Source of the DNA: an uncultured Lachnospiraceae bacterium
GTDB lineage: Bacteria > Bacillota > Clostridia > Lachnospirales > Lachnospiraceae
Assembly: GCA_946538445.1 (NCBI GenBank)
Contig: CAMNGO010000124.1
Location: 1 to 6,215 of the forward strand
Direction of reading: 5' to 3'
DNA length: 6,215 nt
Both the position numbers and the translations under genes were made by a program. The notes beneath the pieces were generated by a model, which was not told the DNA's origin, searched no databases, and saw only the letters and a list, made by a program, of their open reading frames with translations. Below, one piece after another: positions 1 to 4,952 of the stretch (positions within the stretch are counted from its first letter, which is position 1; each line of letters opens with the position of its first letter).

Positions 1-344
1 TGGCCAAATCCAAACCCATCTTTGTGGCGACCAAAGGAAAAGGCAACTATAAATCTGTTGCCATTAAGGTGAAAGATAAGAAGGCAAAAGGGAAGAAGGG
101 CAACGCCCGGGTTAAAAAATCTGTCAAACTGAAGGCAGGCGAGAAGATCAAACTGAAAGTCACCGCCAAAAAAACAGCCAGGAAGCTGAAAAAATGCGCG
201 AAAGTTCGCTTTGAATCCTCCGCACCGGACATTGCTACTGTCTCTGCAAAAGGCAAGGTCGTAGCTAAGGCGAAAGGCACTTGCCGGATCTACGCCTACA
301 TGCAAAACGGCGTAAGCAAGTCGATTAAGATTATTGTGAAATGA
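1..344 (+). CDS. C-terminal end of a Lys-rich Ig-like (Big2-type) surface protein, 5' truncated
   Basis: The reading frame is open from base 3 with no start needed, so this is the tail (113 residues plus TGA at 342-344) of a longer protein that begins outside the window. A GTG at 24 lies in frame but has no ribosome binding site and is not a credible start. The tail is very rich in lysine. It contains a pattern typical of bacterial Ig-like group 2 repeats: VKLKAGEKIKLK, then RFESSAPDIATVSAKGKVVA, then AKGTCRIYAYMQNGV and a closing IKIIVK strand. Such repeats are known at the C-termini of secreted or cell-wall proteins of Lachnospiraceae, where they act as stalks or adhesion modules. No LPxTG motif or membrane segment follows, so any anchor must lie upstream. 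The function of the whole protein cannot be told from this piece. Confidence 0.75.
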   Translation, partial: AKSKPIFVATKGKGNYKSVAIKVKDKKAKGKKGNARVKKSVKLKAGEKIKLKVTAKKTARKLKKCAKVRFESSAPDIATVSAKGKVVAKAKGTCRIYAYMQNGVSKSIKIIVK

Positions 345-373
345 TTTCTCGATGAGTGGCGAGGGATCGGCGT

Positions 374-417
374 GGGGGAGGGGGTCAGACCCCGTATGGG
401 GTCTGACCCCCTCCCTC
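374..417. repeat. REP-like hairpin: inverted pair of GGGGTCAGACCCC
   Basis: Two copies of the 13-mer lie head to head: TCAGA form at 381-393 and TCTGA form at 398-410, separated by GTAT. Pairing continues outward, giving a perfect 18-bp stem, 376-393 with 398-415, closed by a 4-nt loop. A further G-T wobble and a G-C pair extend it to 374/417. GGAG (377-380) precedes the first copy. The hairpin lies between the surface-protein stop and the kinase start. No T-run follows it, so it does not look like a classical intrinsic terminator, although it could still slow polymerase or block exonucleases. Confidence 0.9.
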
Positions 418-444
418 CCTAAATTAAAAAACGGGAGATGAATT

Positions 445-1329
445 ATGTCAGATATATCATCTATCTCAGCTATCGTAACCAGATATTTTGGTGCTGATGC
501 AGAACTGGCATCGGTTCGCCCTGTGTACGGTGGAGATATCAATGAGGCCAGACTGCTGGTTTTGAAAGATGGCAGAAAGGCTTTTCTTAAACTGAACAGT
601 AAGGATAAGGCCGGATTCTTCGAGGCGGAGAGCAGAGGGCTTGAGGCTATCCGGAGAACAGGGGCAATTCAGGTGCCTGATCTATTGGATGTAGGAATCG
701 ATAATAAAGAAGCCTACCTGATGATGGAGTATCTGGAAGATGCCCCGAAGAAAGCAAATTATTGGGAGCAGTTTGGCAGGGAACTGGCAGCTATGCATCG
801 AGCAGATACATCCGCGTGGACACCTGGCGGACTCTATGGATTTCCGGAGGATAATTATATCGGTGCGGGAGCTCAGTCCAATGAAATTCGGGACAGATGG
901 GTTGATTTCTTCCGGGAATGCCGGCTGGAGGTTCAGTTCCAACGGGCCGTTCACTATTTTGACTCCTCAGACCGAAAGGCTTTCCAGAGTCTTCTGGATC
1001 ATCTGGAGGATTATCTCCCGGAACCGGAATTTCCTTCTTTGCTGCATGGTGACCTCTGGGGAGGTAATTTTGTTACCGGACCGGATGGGTATGCCTGGTT
1101 GATCGACCCGGCAGTTTATGTAGGTCATCTGGAAGCAGACCTGGCCATGACAGAATTATTCGGAGGATTCTCTCATATATTTTATGAGTCCTATCAGGAG
1201 GTAAACCCCCTTCTTCCCGGGTATAAAGACCGCCGGGATCTCTATAATCTCTATCATCTGCTCAATCATCTGAATCTCTTCGGAGGAGGATATTACGGAT
1301 CGGTCATGCGGATTGTGAGAAGATTCTAG
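445..1329 (+). CDS. fructosamine/ketosamine-3-kinase family protein
   Basis: This 294-residue protein has the length and motifs of the fructosamine-kinase (Fn3K, COG3001) family, relatives of aminoglycoside and choline kinases. These cytoplasmic ATP-dependent enzymes phosphorylate sugar adducts on amines or proteins (Amadori products, ribulosamines), which then break down, so they act in deglycation repair. Visible motifs are the N-lobe turn GGDINEA (29-35), the likely ATP-binding Lys49 in AFLKL, its probable Glu partner at 62, the MEYL hinge near residue 95, the catalytic loop HGDLWGGN (201-208, with Asp203 and Asn208), and the metal-binding IDPA (Asp221), followed by LEADLAMTELFGGF. The start is set by GGGAG at 433-437, 7 nt before ATG. 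The gene is intact and flanked on both sides by palindromic repeats. The exact substrate cannot be read from sequence. Confidence 0.9.
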   Translation: MSDISSISAIVTRYFGADAELASVRPVYGGDINEARLLVLKDGRKAFLKLNSKDKAGFFEAESRGLEAIRRTGAIQVPDLLDVGIDNKEAYLMMEYLEDAPKKANYWEQFGRELAAMHRADTSAWTPGGLYGFPEDNYIGAGAQSNEIRDRWVDFFRECRLEVQFQRAVHYFDSSDRKAFQSLLDHLEDYLPEPEFPSLLHGDLWGGNFVTGPDGYAWLIDPAVYVGHLEADLAMTELFGGFSHIFYESYQEVNPLLPGYKDRRDLYNLYHLLNHLNLFGGGYYGSVMRIVRRF

Positions 1330-1344
1330 AGGGGGTCGAGTAAA

Positions 1345-1384
1345 GGGGGTCAGACCCCATTACCAAACGGAGGGGTCAGACCCC
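1345..1384 (+). repeat. two direct copies of GGGGTCAGACCCC
   Basis: Same-orientation copies lie at 1346-1358 and 1372-1384, the second preceded by an overlapping GGAG (1369-1372). A GGGGGTC at 1331-1337, just after the kinase stop, may be the remnant of another copy. The first copy with its downstream flank (ATTAC...AAACGGA) closely matches the copy at 4033, which suggests common descent of the two clusters. Each 13-mer alone could form only a small hairpin (GGGG/CCCC with a 5-nt loop). Confidence 0.85.
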
Positions 1385-1404
1385 TCTACAAGTAAGAGTA
1401 AGTC

Positions 1405-1466
1405 AGCAGGGGGTCAGACCCCACTAAAAGTTGTAGTATAGATTAAATGGGGTCTGACCCCCTGCT
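1405..1466. repeat. REP-like hairpin with long loop (inverted pair)
   Basis: A TCAGA-form copy at 1410-1422 and a TCTGA-form copy at 1449-1461 form the core of a perfect 19-bp stem, 1405-1423 with 1448-1466, around a 24-nt AT-rich loop. GCAG (1406-1409) sits at the base of the 5' arm, where other copies have GGAG or GTAG. The stem ends 20 nt before the next start codon, so it could influence that gene's transcript. No T-run follows. Confidence 0.9.
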
Positions 1467-1486
1467 TAAGAATAGGATGTGTCAGT

Positions 1487-2911
1487 ATGAAGATATATAT
1501 AATCAGGCATGGAGAAACAGATTTGAATGTGAAGGGTGTCATGCAGGGGTGGCTTGATGAGCCTTTGAATCAATGTGGGCGTGATTTGGCGGAGGTTACT
1601 GGCCGGGCCATGAAGGATGTTCATTTTGATTGCTGTATTTCCAGTCCTTTGGTGCGGGCGAAGGAGACGGTTGAAATCGTGCTGAGGGAGAGTGGGAACG
1701 AGATTCCTGTTTTGACGGATGACCGGATCAAGGAGATTTATTTCGGAGACCTGGAGGGTAAGCACCTTTCTGCTCTGGGGGATGAAGGTGAGATTTTTCA
1801 CGATGATCCATTTCATTTTAAAGGGTTTCCGAATGGGGAGCGTGTTCAGGATGTCTGTCGGAGAACCCAGGAATTTCTGAAGGAGCTGATTGCCCGGGAT
1901 GACGATAAAACGTATCTGATCGGTATCCATGGCTGTGCTCTGCGGGCCATGCTTAATTTCCTTTATGAGGACCCTTCCAATTATTGGCACGGTCGTGTCC
2001 CGTATAACTGTGCTGTAAATATCATAGAGGCTAAGGATGGAGTTGCCAGGTTGGTGGAGGATGATAAGATATATTATTCTCCTGATCTGGCGGTTGACCG
2101 ATATGCAAAAATGAAAAAGAAAAGTATATTGTTCTTTGACGTGGATGGGACTTTGGTTGACGAGGAGGAGCATCGGATACCGGAGAGTACCTTGGAGGCA
2201 TTGCAGCGTGCCCGTGAGAAAGGGCATCTGCTGTTTGTCAATTCGGGAAGATGTAAGTCATTTTTGCCGGAAGCGTTGAAAGCCTTTGATTTTGATGGTT
2301 TTTGTTATGCTTGTGGTGCTTATATAGAGTATCATGGGGATGCTCTGATGGAAGAATTTGTGCCGGCGGGGGATCTTGATTACATAAGAGATGTGATCAA
2401 GGAATATAAGATGTACGGCATCTTTCAAGGACCGGAGTATTGTTGGTTTTCCCAGGATGTGGAAGTCTATGACAGTATGGAGAAGTTCCTCGAAATAGCA
2501 GGAAAGGACTACCACGGTCCCAGAAAAAGTCTGGATGAAGATACTTCTGAGATGAGGGTAAACAAACTGGTTTGCTTTGGTGAACTTGGGAAGGACTATA
2601 GCGAGTTTCAACGGAAACTAGAAGAAAGATACCAGGTGTTTAAACTGGCCCCTGCCTTCTACGAGATCATACCATTGCCATATACAAAGGCATCTTGCAT
2701 GGATTATCTCATGGAGTATTTTGAGATAGACCGGAAGGATTGCTATGCATTTGGAGATAGCCCCAATGATCTGTCCATGCTTAAGAATGTTCCGAACAGC
2801 ATCTGTATGGGGAATGGATATGAAGAAGTGAAAAAAGAAGCATCCTATGTCACAAGCGATATCAAAGAAGATGGAATATTAAATGCACTAGAGCATTTCA
2901 AATTAATATGA
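1487..2911 (+). CDS. histidine phosphatase - Cof-type HAD phosphatase fusion protein
   Basis: One uninterrupted 474-residue frame carries two phosphatase domains. Residues 1-200 are a phosphoglycerate-mutase-like histidine phosphatase: RHGETD (7-12, with His8 the phospho-acceptor), Arg57 in SSPLVRAKET, the likely acid Glu83, and the second catalytic His148 in IGIHG. Residues 209-474 are a HAD-IIB (Cof) hydrolase: DVDGT (218-222, nucleophile Asp218 and acid Asp220), motif II Ser253 in NSGR, Lys401, and GDSPND (423-428, with Asp424 and Asp428). All catalytic residues are present in both halves. The family role is removal of phosphate from small metabolites such as sugar phosphates or cofactors in the cytoplasm; the substrate is not predictable. 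An ATG at 2111 opens the HAD half but has no ribosome binding site, so one fused product is more likely than two. The start has a modest AGGA at 1474-1477, 9 nt upstream. Confidence 0.9.
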   Translation: MKIYIIRHGETDLNVKGVMQGWLDEPLNQCGRDLAEVTGRAMKDVHFDCCISSPLVRAKETVEIVLRESGNEIPVLTDDRIKEIYFGDLEGKHLSALGDEGEIFHDDPFHFKGFPNGERVQDVCRRTQEFLKELIARDDDKTYLIGIHGCALRAMLNFLYEDPSNYWHGRVPYNCAVNIIEAKDGVARLVEDDKIYYSPDLAVDRYAKMKKKSILFFDVDGTLVDEEEHRIPESTLEALQRAREKGHLLFVNSGRCKSFLPEALKAFDFDGFCYACGAYIEYHGDALMEEFVPAGDLDYIRDVIKEYKMYGIFQGPEYCWFSQDVEVYDSMEKFLEIAGKDYHGPRKSLDEDTSEMRVNKLVCFGELGKDYSEFQRKLEERYQVFKLAPAFYEIIPLPYTKASCMDYLMEYFEIDRKDCYAFGDSPNDLSMLKNVPNSICMGNGYEEVKKEASYVTSDIKEDGILNALEHFKLI

Positions 2912-2930
2912 AAGTGTGTAGGTGTGTAGG
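2910..2930 (+). repeat. GTAGG-rich direct repeat, copy A
   Basis: The sequence GAAAGTGTGTAGGTGTGTAGG matches 3338-3360 apart from two substitutions and a 2-nt gap. It begins in the stop codon of the phosphatase fusion gene and runs straight into the palindromic repeat at 2926. GTAG is the tetranucleotide commonly found next to REP palindromes recognised by RAYT proteins. Confidence 0.6.
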
Positions 2931-2965
2931 GGGGTCAGACCCCATATGGGGTCTGACCCCCCTAC
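2926..2965. repeat. REP-like hairpin upstream of the transposase gene
   Basis: Copies at 2931-2943 (TCAGA form) and 2948-2960 (TCTGA form) are separated by ATAT. They form a perfect 18-bp stem, 2926-2943 with 2948-2965. The 5' arm begins GTAG, the canonical REP head tetranucleotide in proteobacterial systems, and the 3' arm ends CTAC. This is the cleanest copy in the window and the one nearest upstream of the RAYT gene. Confidence 0.9.
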
Positions 2966-2979
2966 TATTCTTTATCTAA

Positions 2980-3115
2980 AGTGTGGATGGCGTGGATAAG
3001 TCTTATTTCGCTGTGGACAGATCATGGATAAGCCATGGACAACAAGGTTGCCCATAACTTAACCACAATCTGCCCACAGCTTCATTTTTTCAGACTGATC
3101 CACGCAATCCACACT
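2980..3115. repeat. 136-bp imperfect palindrome of DnaA-box-like nonamers
   Basis: Long foldback with these arms: 2980-2997 with 3098-3115 (17 of 18 paired), 2999-3003 with 3092-3096, 3010-3022 with 3068-3080 (12 of 13), and 3025-3042 with 3048-3065, around a small apex near 3045. The arms are made of units resembling the DnaA box. On one arm, TGTGGATAA-like units start at 2982, 2991, 3012, 3023 and 3034. On the other, TTATCCACA-like units start at 3048, 3059, 3070, 3096 and 3105. The best are 2991-2999 and 3059-3067, each one base off consensus. The inner three on each side are spaced exactly 11 bp. No reading frame runs through it. The role is unknown: a structured RNA, a protein-binding array or a non-autonomous repeat are all possible. 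Confidence 0.75.
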
Positions 3116-3201
3116 ACTACTGCTGCTTTGAAGAAATCTTTCTCTTCATTGTTTTAAGTTATACCTTTTAACTCATACCAGAATTAAAATGCATTCATAT
3201 A

Positions 3202-3220
3202 AATGTAAAATATTTACATT
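3202..3220. promoter_or_regulatory. operator-like dyad upstream of the transposase promoter
   Basis: A perfect 8-bp inverted repeat, AATGTAAA (3202-3209) and TTTACATT (3213-3220), with a 3-bp centre. It lies 7 bp upstream of the -35 element at 3228, a position where an activator or repressor could act. In such AT-rich DNA it could also be chance. Confidence 0.35.
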
Positions 3221-3227
3221 ATAGTAA

Positions 3228-3256
3228 TTGACATAATTTTACAATATAATTATAAT
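3228..3256 (+). promoter_or_regulatory. consensus sigma-A promoter for the transposase gene
   Basis: TTGACA (3228-3233), a 17-bp spacer, and TATAAT (3251-3256): a full match to both hexamers with ideal spacing, embedded in AT-rich DNA. Transcription would begin near 3263, giving a leader of about 135 nt before the transposase start. It is the only perfect promoter I can see in the window. Confidence 0.8.
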
Positions 3257-3337
3257 TTATATAAATATTACTTTTTATATATTATTACTTTGCCCAAGTT
3301 TTGGTTTCTGTTTTTACTTTGCTTTTCGATCTTTAAG

Positions 3338-3360
3338 GAAAGTAAGTAGGTGTATGTAGG
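3338..3360 (+). repeat. GTAGG-rich direct repeat, copy B
   Basis: The sequence runs GAAAGTAAGTAGG then TGTATGTAGG. It aligns with 2910-2930 with two substitutions and one 2-nt gap. It lies in the predicted leader of the transposase mRNA, just before the leader hairpin. Both copies carry two GTAGG units, so they may be transposase contact sites, or traces of a duplication. Confidence 0.5.
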
Positions 3361-3386
3361 TTATAGGTGATAAGTTATCATTATAA
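3361..3386 (+). promoter_or_regulatory. leader hairpin abutting the transposase ribosome binding site
   Basis: TTATA (3361-3365) pairs with TATAA (3382-3386), and TGATAA (3368-3373) with TTATCA (3375-3380), with a one-nucleotide asymmetry between the two stems and a single unpaired G (3374) at the apex, so the innermost pairs must open. The stem ends at the base before AGGAGG (3387-3392). IS200-type transposase genes are known to be held down by 5' leader structure, so a similar role is plausible, but the stem is AT-rich and weak. Confidence 0.35.
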
Positions 3387-3392
3387 AGGAGG
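3387..3392 (+). promoter_or_regulatory. ribosome binding site that fixes the transposase start
   Basis: AGGAGG lies 4 nt before the ATG at 3397. An in-frame GTG at 3367 would add ten residues, but it sits inside the leader hairpin and has no ribosome binding site of its own. The ATG also begins the basic ARKKR stretch typical of the family N-terminus, so 3397 is preferred. Confidence 0.75.
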
Positions 3393-3396
3393 GAAA

Positions 3397-4029
3397 ATGG
3401 CAAGAAAAAAGAGAATATGGTATCCCGGGGCTTGTTATCATGTCATGAGCAGGGGGATCAGAAGGAACCGGATATTTCTAAGCAGATTAGATTATATTCG
3501 ATTTTTGGAGATAGTTGGTGAAGTACGTGAGAAGCATCCTTTTACTATCCACTCGCTTTGCCTCATGTCGAATCATTTTCATATGCTGATCGAAACTCCG
3601 GATACGGAGCTGTGGATTATCATGCAGAAGATATTGAGTTTCTATGCAGGGGATTTTAATCGCGGACATGATCTCAAAGGGCATGTATTCGAGGGGAGGT
3701 ATACCGCGTCGATAATCGAAAATGACAGACATTTTCTGGAGGTGAGCAGATATATTCATCTCAATCCGGTAAAAGCCTGTATGCTGGATGATCCTCAGAA
3801 GTACGATTACAGCAGCTATCGTTTTTTTGTCTCCGACAAATATAAAAAACCAAGGGATAAAGTGTTAAAGATGATGAAGGACCTGGTGGATACCTCGCGT
3901 GTTCTTTCTTACTTCCCCGGTGATCCTAAGGATCAGTACCGAATGTTTGTGGAAGGCAGAGCAAATCATGAAGAACATGAACAGCTGATCCGAAAAGAAA
4001 TGCGGGAAGATGAGTATTGGTTACCATAA
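3397..4029 (+). CDS. REP-associated tyrosine transposase (RAYT), Y1/HUH family
   Basis: This 210-residue protein belongs to the Y1_Tnp (IS200-like, COG1943) superfamily of single-strand DNA nucleases. These nick hairpin-marked single-stranded DNA through a tyrosine that becomes covalently attached to the 5' end. Visible motifs are YHVMSRG (14-20), the metal-binding HUH signature LMSNHFHMLIE with His60 and His62, the probable catalytic Tyr83 in LSFYAGDFN, GHVFEGRY (95-102), and YIHLNPVKA (119-127), a hallmark of the RAYT branch. IS200 TnpA is usually about 150 residues; the extra C-terminal part here (about 130-210), with YSSYRFF, fits RAYT proteins. All catalytic residues are present, so activity is possible. 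The gene has its own promoter and is surrounded by GGGGTCAGACCCC palindromes, its likely DNA targets. No TnpB partner is present. Which RAYT subgroup it belongs to is not determined. Confidence 0.92.
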   Translation: MARKKRIWYPGACYHVMSRGIRRNRIFLSRLDYIRFLEIVGEVREKHPFTIHSLCLMSNHFHMLIETPDTELWIIMQKILSFYAGDFNRGHDLKGHVFEGRYTASIIENDRHFLEVSRYIHLNPVKACMLDDPQKYDYSSYRFFVSDKYKKPRDKVLKMMKDLVDTSRVLSYFPGDPKDQYRMFVEGRANHEEHEQLIRKEMREDEYWLP

Positions 4030-4113
4030 AAAGGGGTCAGACCCCATTACAAATAAACGGAATTGATGTAATATATATGTAATGGAGTCATGTGATGGGG
4101 TCAGACCCCTTTT
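4029..4113. repeat. direct copies of GGGGTCAGACCCC able to fold across the transposase stop
   Basis: Copies lie at 4033-4045 and 4097-4109, in the same orientation. Because the 13-mer is a palindrome, the two can still pair: 4029-4051 with 4091-4113 forms a 23-position stem with one central A-A mismatch and one G-T wobble, enclosing a 39-nt loop. The stem begins at the last base of the TAA stop, and the 3' arm ends in four T residues (4110-4113), so it might work as a weak terminator for the transposase gene. GGAGTCA at 4084-4090 may be a decayed extra copy. Confidence 0.8.
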
Positions 4114-4136
4114 CATATATAGTGGGGTCTGACCCC
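4097..4136. repeat. inverted pair of the palindromic repeat
   Basis: A TCAGA-form copy at 4097-4109 and a TCTGA-form copy at 4124-4136 are separated by 14 nt of AT-rich sequence. Pairing is limited to the 13-bp core. The first copy can pair instead with 4033-4045, so two alternative folds compete. The pair has the same order as the other three inverted pairs in the window. Confidence 0.85.
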
Positions 4137-4167
4137 CAATTCGCAGACCTAACTCACGGAGGGTGTT

Positions 4168-4872
4168 ATGATTAAGATAGGAGTATTGTCGGATACCCAT
4201 GGGTTGCTTCGGCCTGAGGTGATGGATCAGCTTCAGGGCTGCCAGGCTATTTTCCATGGGGGCGATATCAATAAACAGAAGATCCTGGACCAGCTTGGGG
4301 AGATTGCGCCGGTTCATGTGGTTCGGGGTAATAACGATAAGGAATGGGCAGAGTATATTCCGGAGACTTTGTTGGAAGAGGTCTGTGGCCTCAGGGTTTT
4401 CATGGTTCATAATAAGAGGTTTATCCCCAAGGATTTGGAGGGTGTTGACCTGGTGATCTATGGGCATTCCCACCGATATGAGGATAAGATGGTAGACGGA
4501 GTCCGGTATCTTAATCCGGGAAGCTGCGGTCCTCGCAGATTCCATCAGGAGATTACTATGGCGCTTCTTTTTGTTCAGGATGACGGAGCATATGAGATTG
4601 AGAAAATCGTGATACCTCATCCGGAGCCTGTGAAAAAGCAGGCAGTGAGTGGATTGGCTGCGTCAAAGACCAAGGAAGGAAAGTCATTTGCTGATCTGGA
4701 TCTGGTCAAGATAATTCCGGCGGTCATGAAAGACATCGACGGTGGAAAAACAGTAAAGCAGATTGCCCGTAAGCATAAGGTGCCAGTGGACCTGGCAGAG
4801 GACATCACCCGTATGTATCTGACTCATCCGGGAATCGATGTGGAAGGGATACTTCGCAGAATTAAGGGGTAA
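4168..4872 (+). CDS. YfcE/MJ0936-type metallophosphoesterase with C-terminal helical extension
   Basis: This 234-residue protein has a calcineurin-like phosphoesterase core (about 1-155; COG0622) that binds two metals and hydrolyses phosphodiesters or small phosphate esters in the cytoplasm. Metal ligands visible in order are Asp9 and His11 (SDTHG), Asp33 (HGGD), Asn56 (RGNND), His81 (MVHN), and His100/His102 (YGHSH), followed by LNPGSCGPRRF. At His81 the usual His-Gly is replaced by His-Asn. Residues 176-234 add a helical domain not needed for catalysis, with VKQIARKHKV resembling a helix-turn-helix and ending MYLTHPGIDVEGILRRI; I recall similar tails on clostridial homologues. The start is set by GGAGGG at 4158-4163, 4 nt before ATG. 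The last palindromic repeat ends 31 bp upstream, and no clear promoter is visible. Substrate unknown. Confidence 0.88.
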   Translation: MIKIGVLSDTHGLLRPEVMDQLQGCQAIFHGGDINKQKILDQLGEIAPVHVVRGNNDKEWAEYIPETLLEEVCGLRVFMVHNKRFIPKDLEGVDLVIYGHSHRYEDKMVDGVRYLNPGSCGPRRFHQEITMALLFVQDDGAYEIEKIVIPHPEPVKKQAVSGLAASKTKEGKSFADLDLVKIIPAVMKDIDGGKTVKQIARKHKVPVDLAEDITRMYLTHPGIDVEGILRRIKG

Positions 4873-4901
4873 GATAAAAATGGATTCGTCTCGATAATCC
4901 G

Positions 4902-4937
4902 AGTGATATAAACAGTGATATAAACAGTGTCATAAAC
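4902..4937 (+). repeat. three tandem 12-bp repeats before the ADP-ribosylglycohydrolase gene
   Basis: AGTGATATAAAC occurs at 4902-4913 and 4914-4925, followed by a two-base variant, AGTGTCATAAAC, at 4926-4937. The array ends 3 bp before the ribosome binding site (AGGAGG, 4940-4945). The first two units each contain TGATATAAA, which resembles an extended -10 element (TGnTATAAT), but no good -35 lies at the right distance. It could be a repressor array, an extended -10 promoter or simple slippage. Confidence 0.6.
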
Positions 4938-4952
4938 ATAGGAGGAAATATC

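Larger units (their letters stand above)
3116..3337. other. AT-rich non-coding region upstream of the transposase gene
   Basis: This is the remainder of the 485-bp gap between 2911 and 3397. Roughly 3180-3290 is strongly AT-rich, unlike the flanking genes. It holds a short dyad and a consensus promoter, listed separately. I see no open reading frame, tRNA or convincing terminator here. Confidence 0.6.
2926..4137 (+). mobile_element. candidate REP-RAYT unit (transposase gene bracketed by its palindromes)
   Basis: A Y1/HUH transposase gene with its own promoter is bracketed by the palindromic repeat: a hairpin pair at 2926-2965 on the left and three copies at 4033-4136 on the right. In known REP-RAYT systems a single-copy transposase gene is flanked by the REP sequences it binds and cleaves, and usually behaves as a domesticated chromosomal gene rather than an active insertion sequence. 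The outer limits given are the outermost repeat bases; no target duplication or defined element ends can be seen, so the boundaries are inferred. Confidence 0.5.

Noticed and set aside
374..417. Rho-independent terminator
   Set aside because: The stem is strong, but neither strand shows a T-run directly after it, so termination is not supported by sequence alone.
1345..1466. CRISPR array
   Set aside because: The repeats are only 13 bp, irregularly spaced and in mixed orientation, with no cas genes; this fits REP-type palindromes instead.
1466..2227. Long minus-strand open frame opposite the histidine phosphatase domain
   Set aside because: It lies fully opposite a gene with intact catalytic motifs, has no recognisable domain and no ribosome binding site, so it is a shadow frame.
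2111..2911. HAD domain as a separate gene starting at ATG 2111
   Set aside because: No ribosome binding site precedes this ATG and the frame is continuous with the upstream domain, so a fusion is the simpler reading.
2980..3115. Chromosomal replication origin
   Set aside because: The nonamers resemble DnaA boxes, but most differ from consensus at two or more positions and no dnaA, dnaN or other origin gene is nearby.
2980..3115. Integron attC site
   Set aside because: Although it is a long imperfect palindrome, the RYYYAAC/GTTRRRY-type core sites are not at the ends where attC requires them, and there is no integrase or cassette array.
3367..3396. GTG at 3367 as the transposase start
   Set aside because: It lies within the leader hairpin without a ribosome binding site, whereas ATG 3397 has AGGAGG just upstream.
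4021..4620. Minus-strand open frame opposite the metallophosphoesterase
   Set aside because: It is antisense to a well-supported gene, extends through repeat DNA and shows no family motif.
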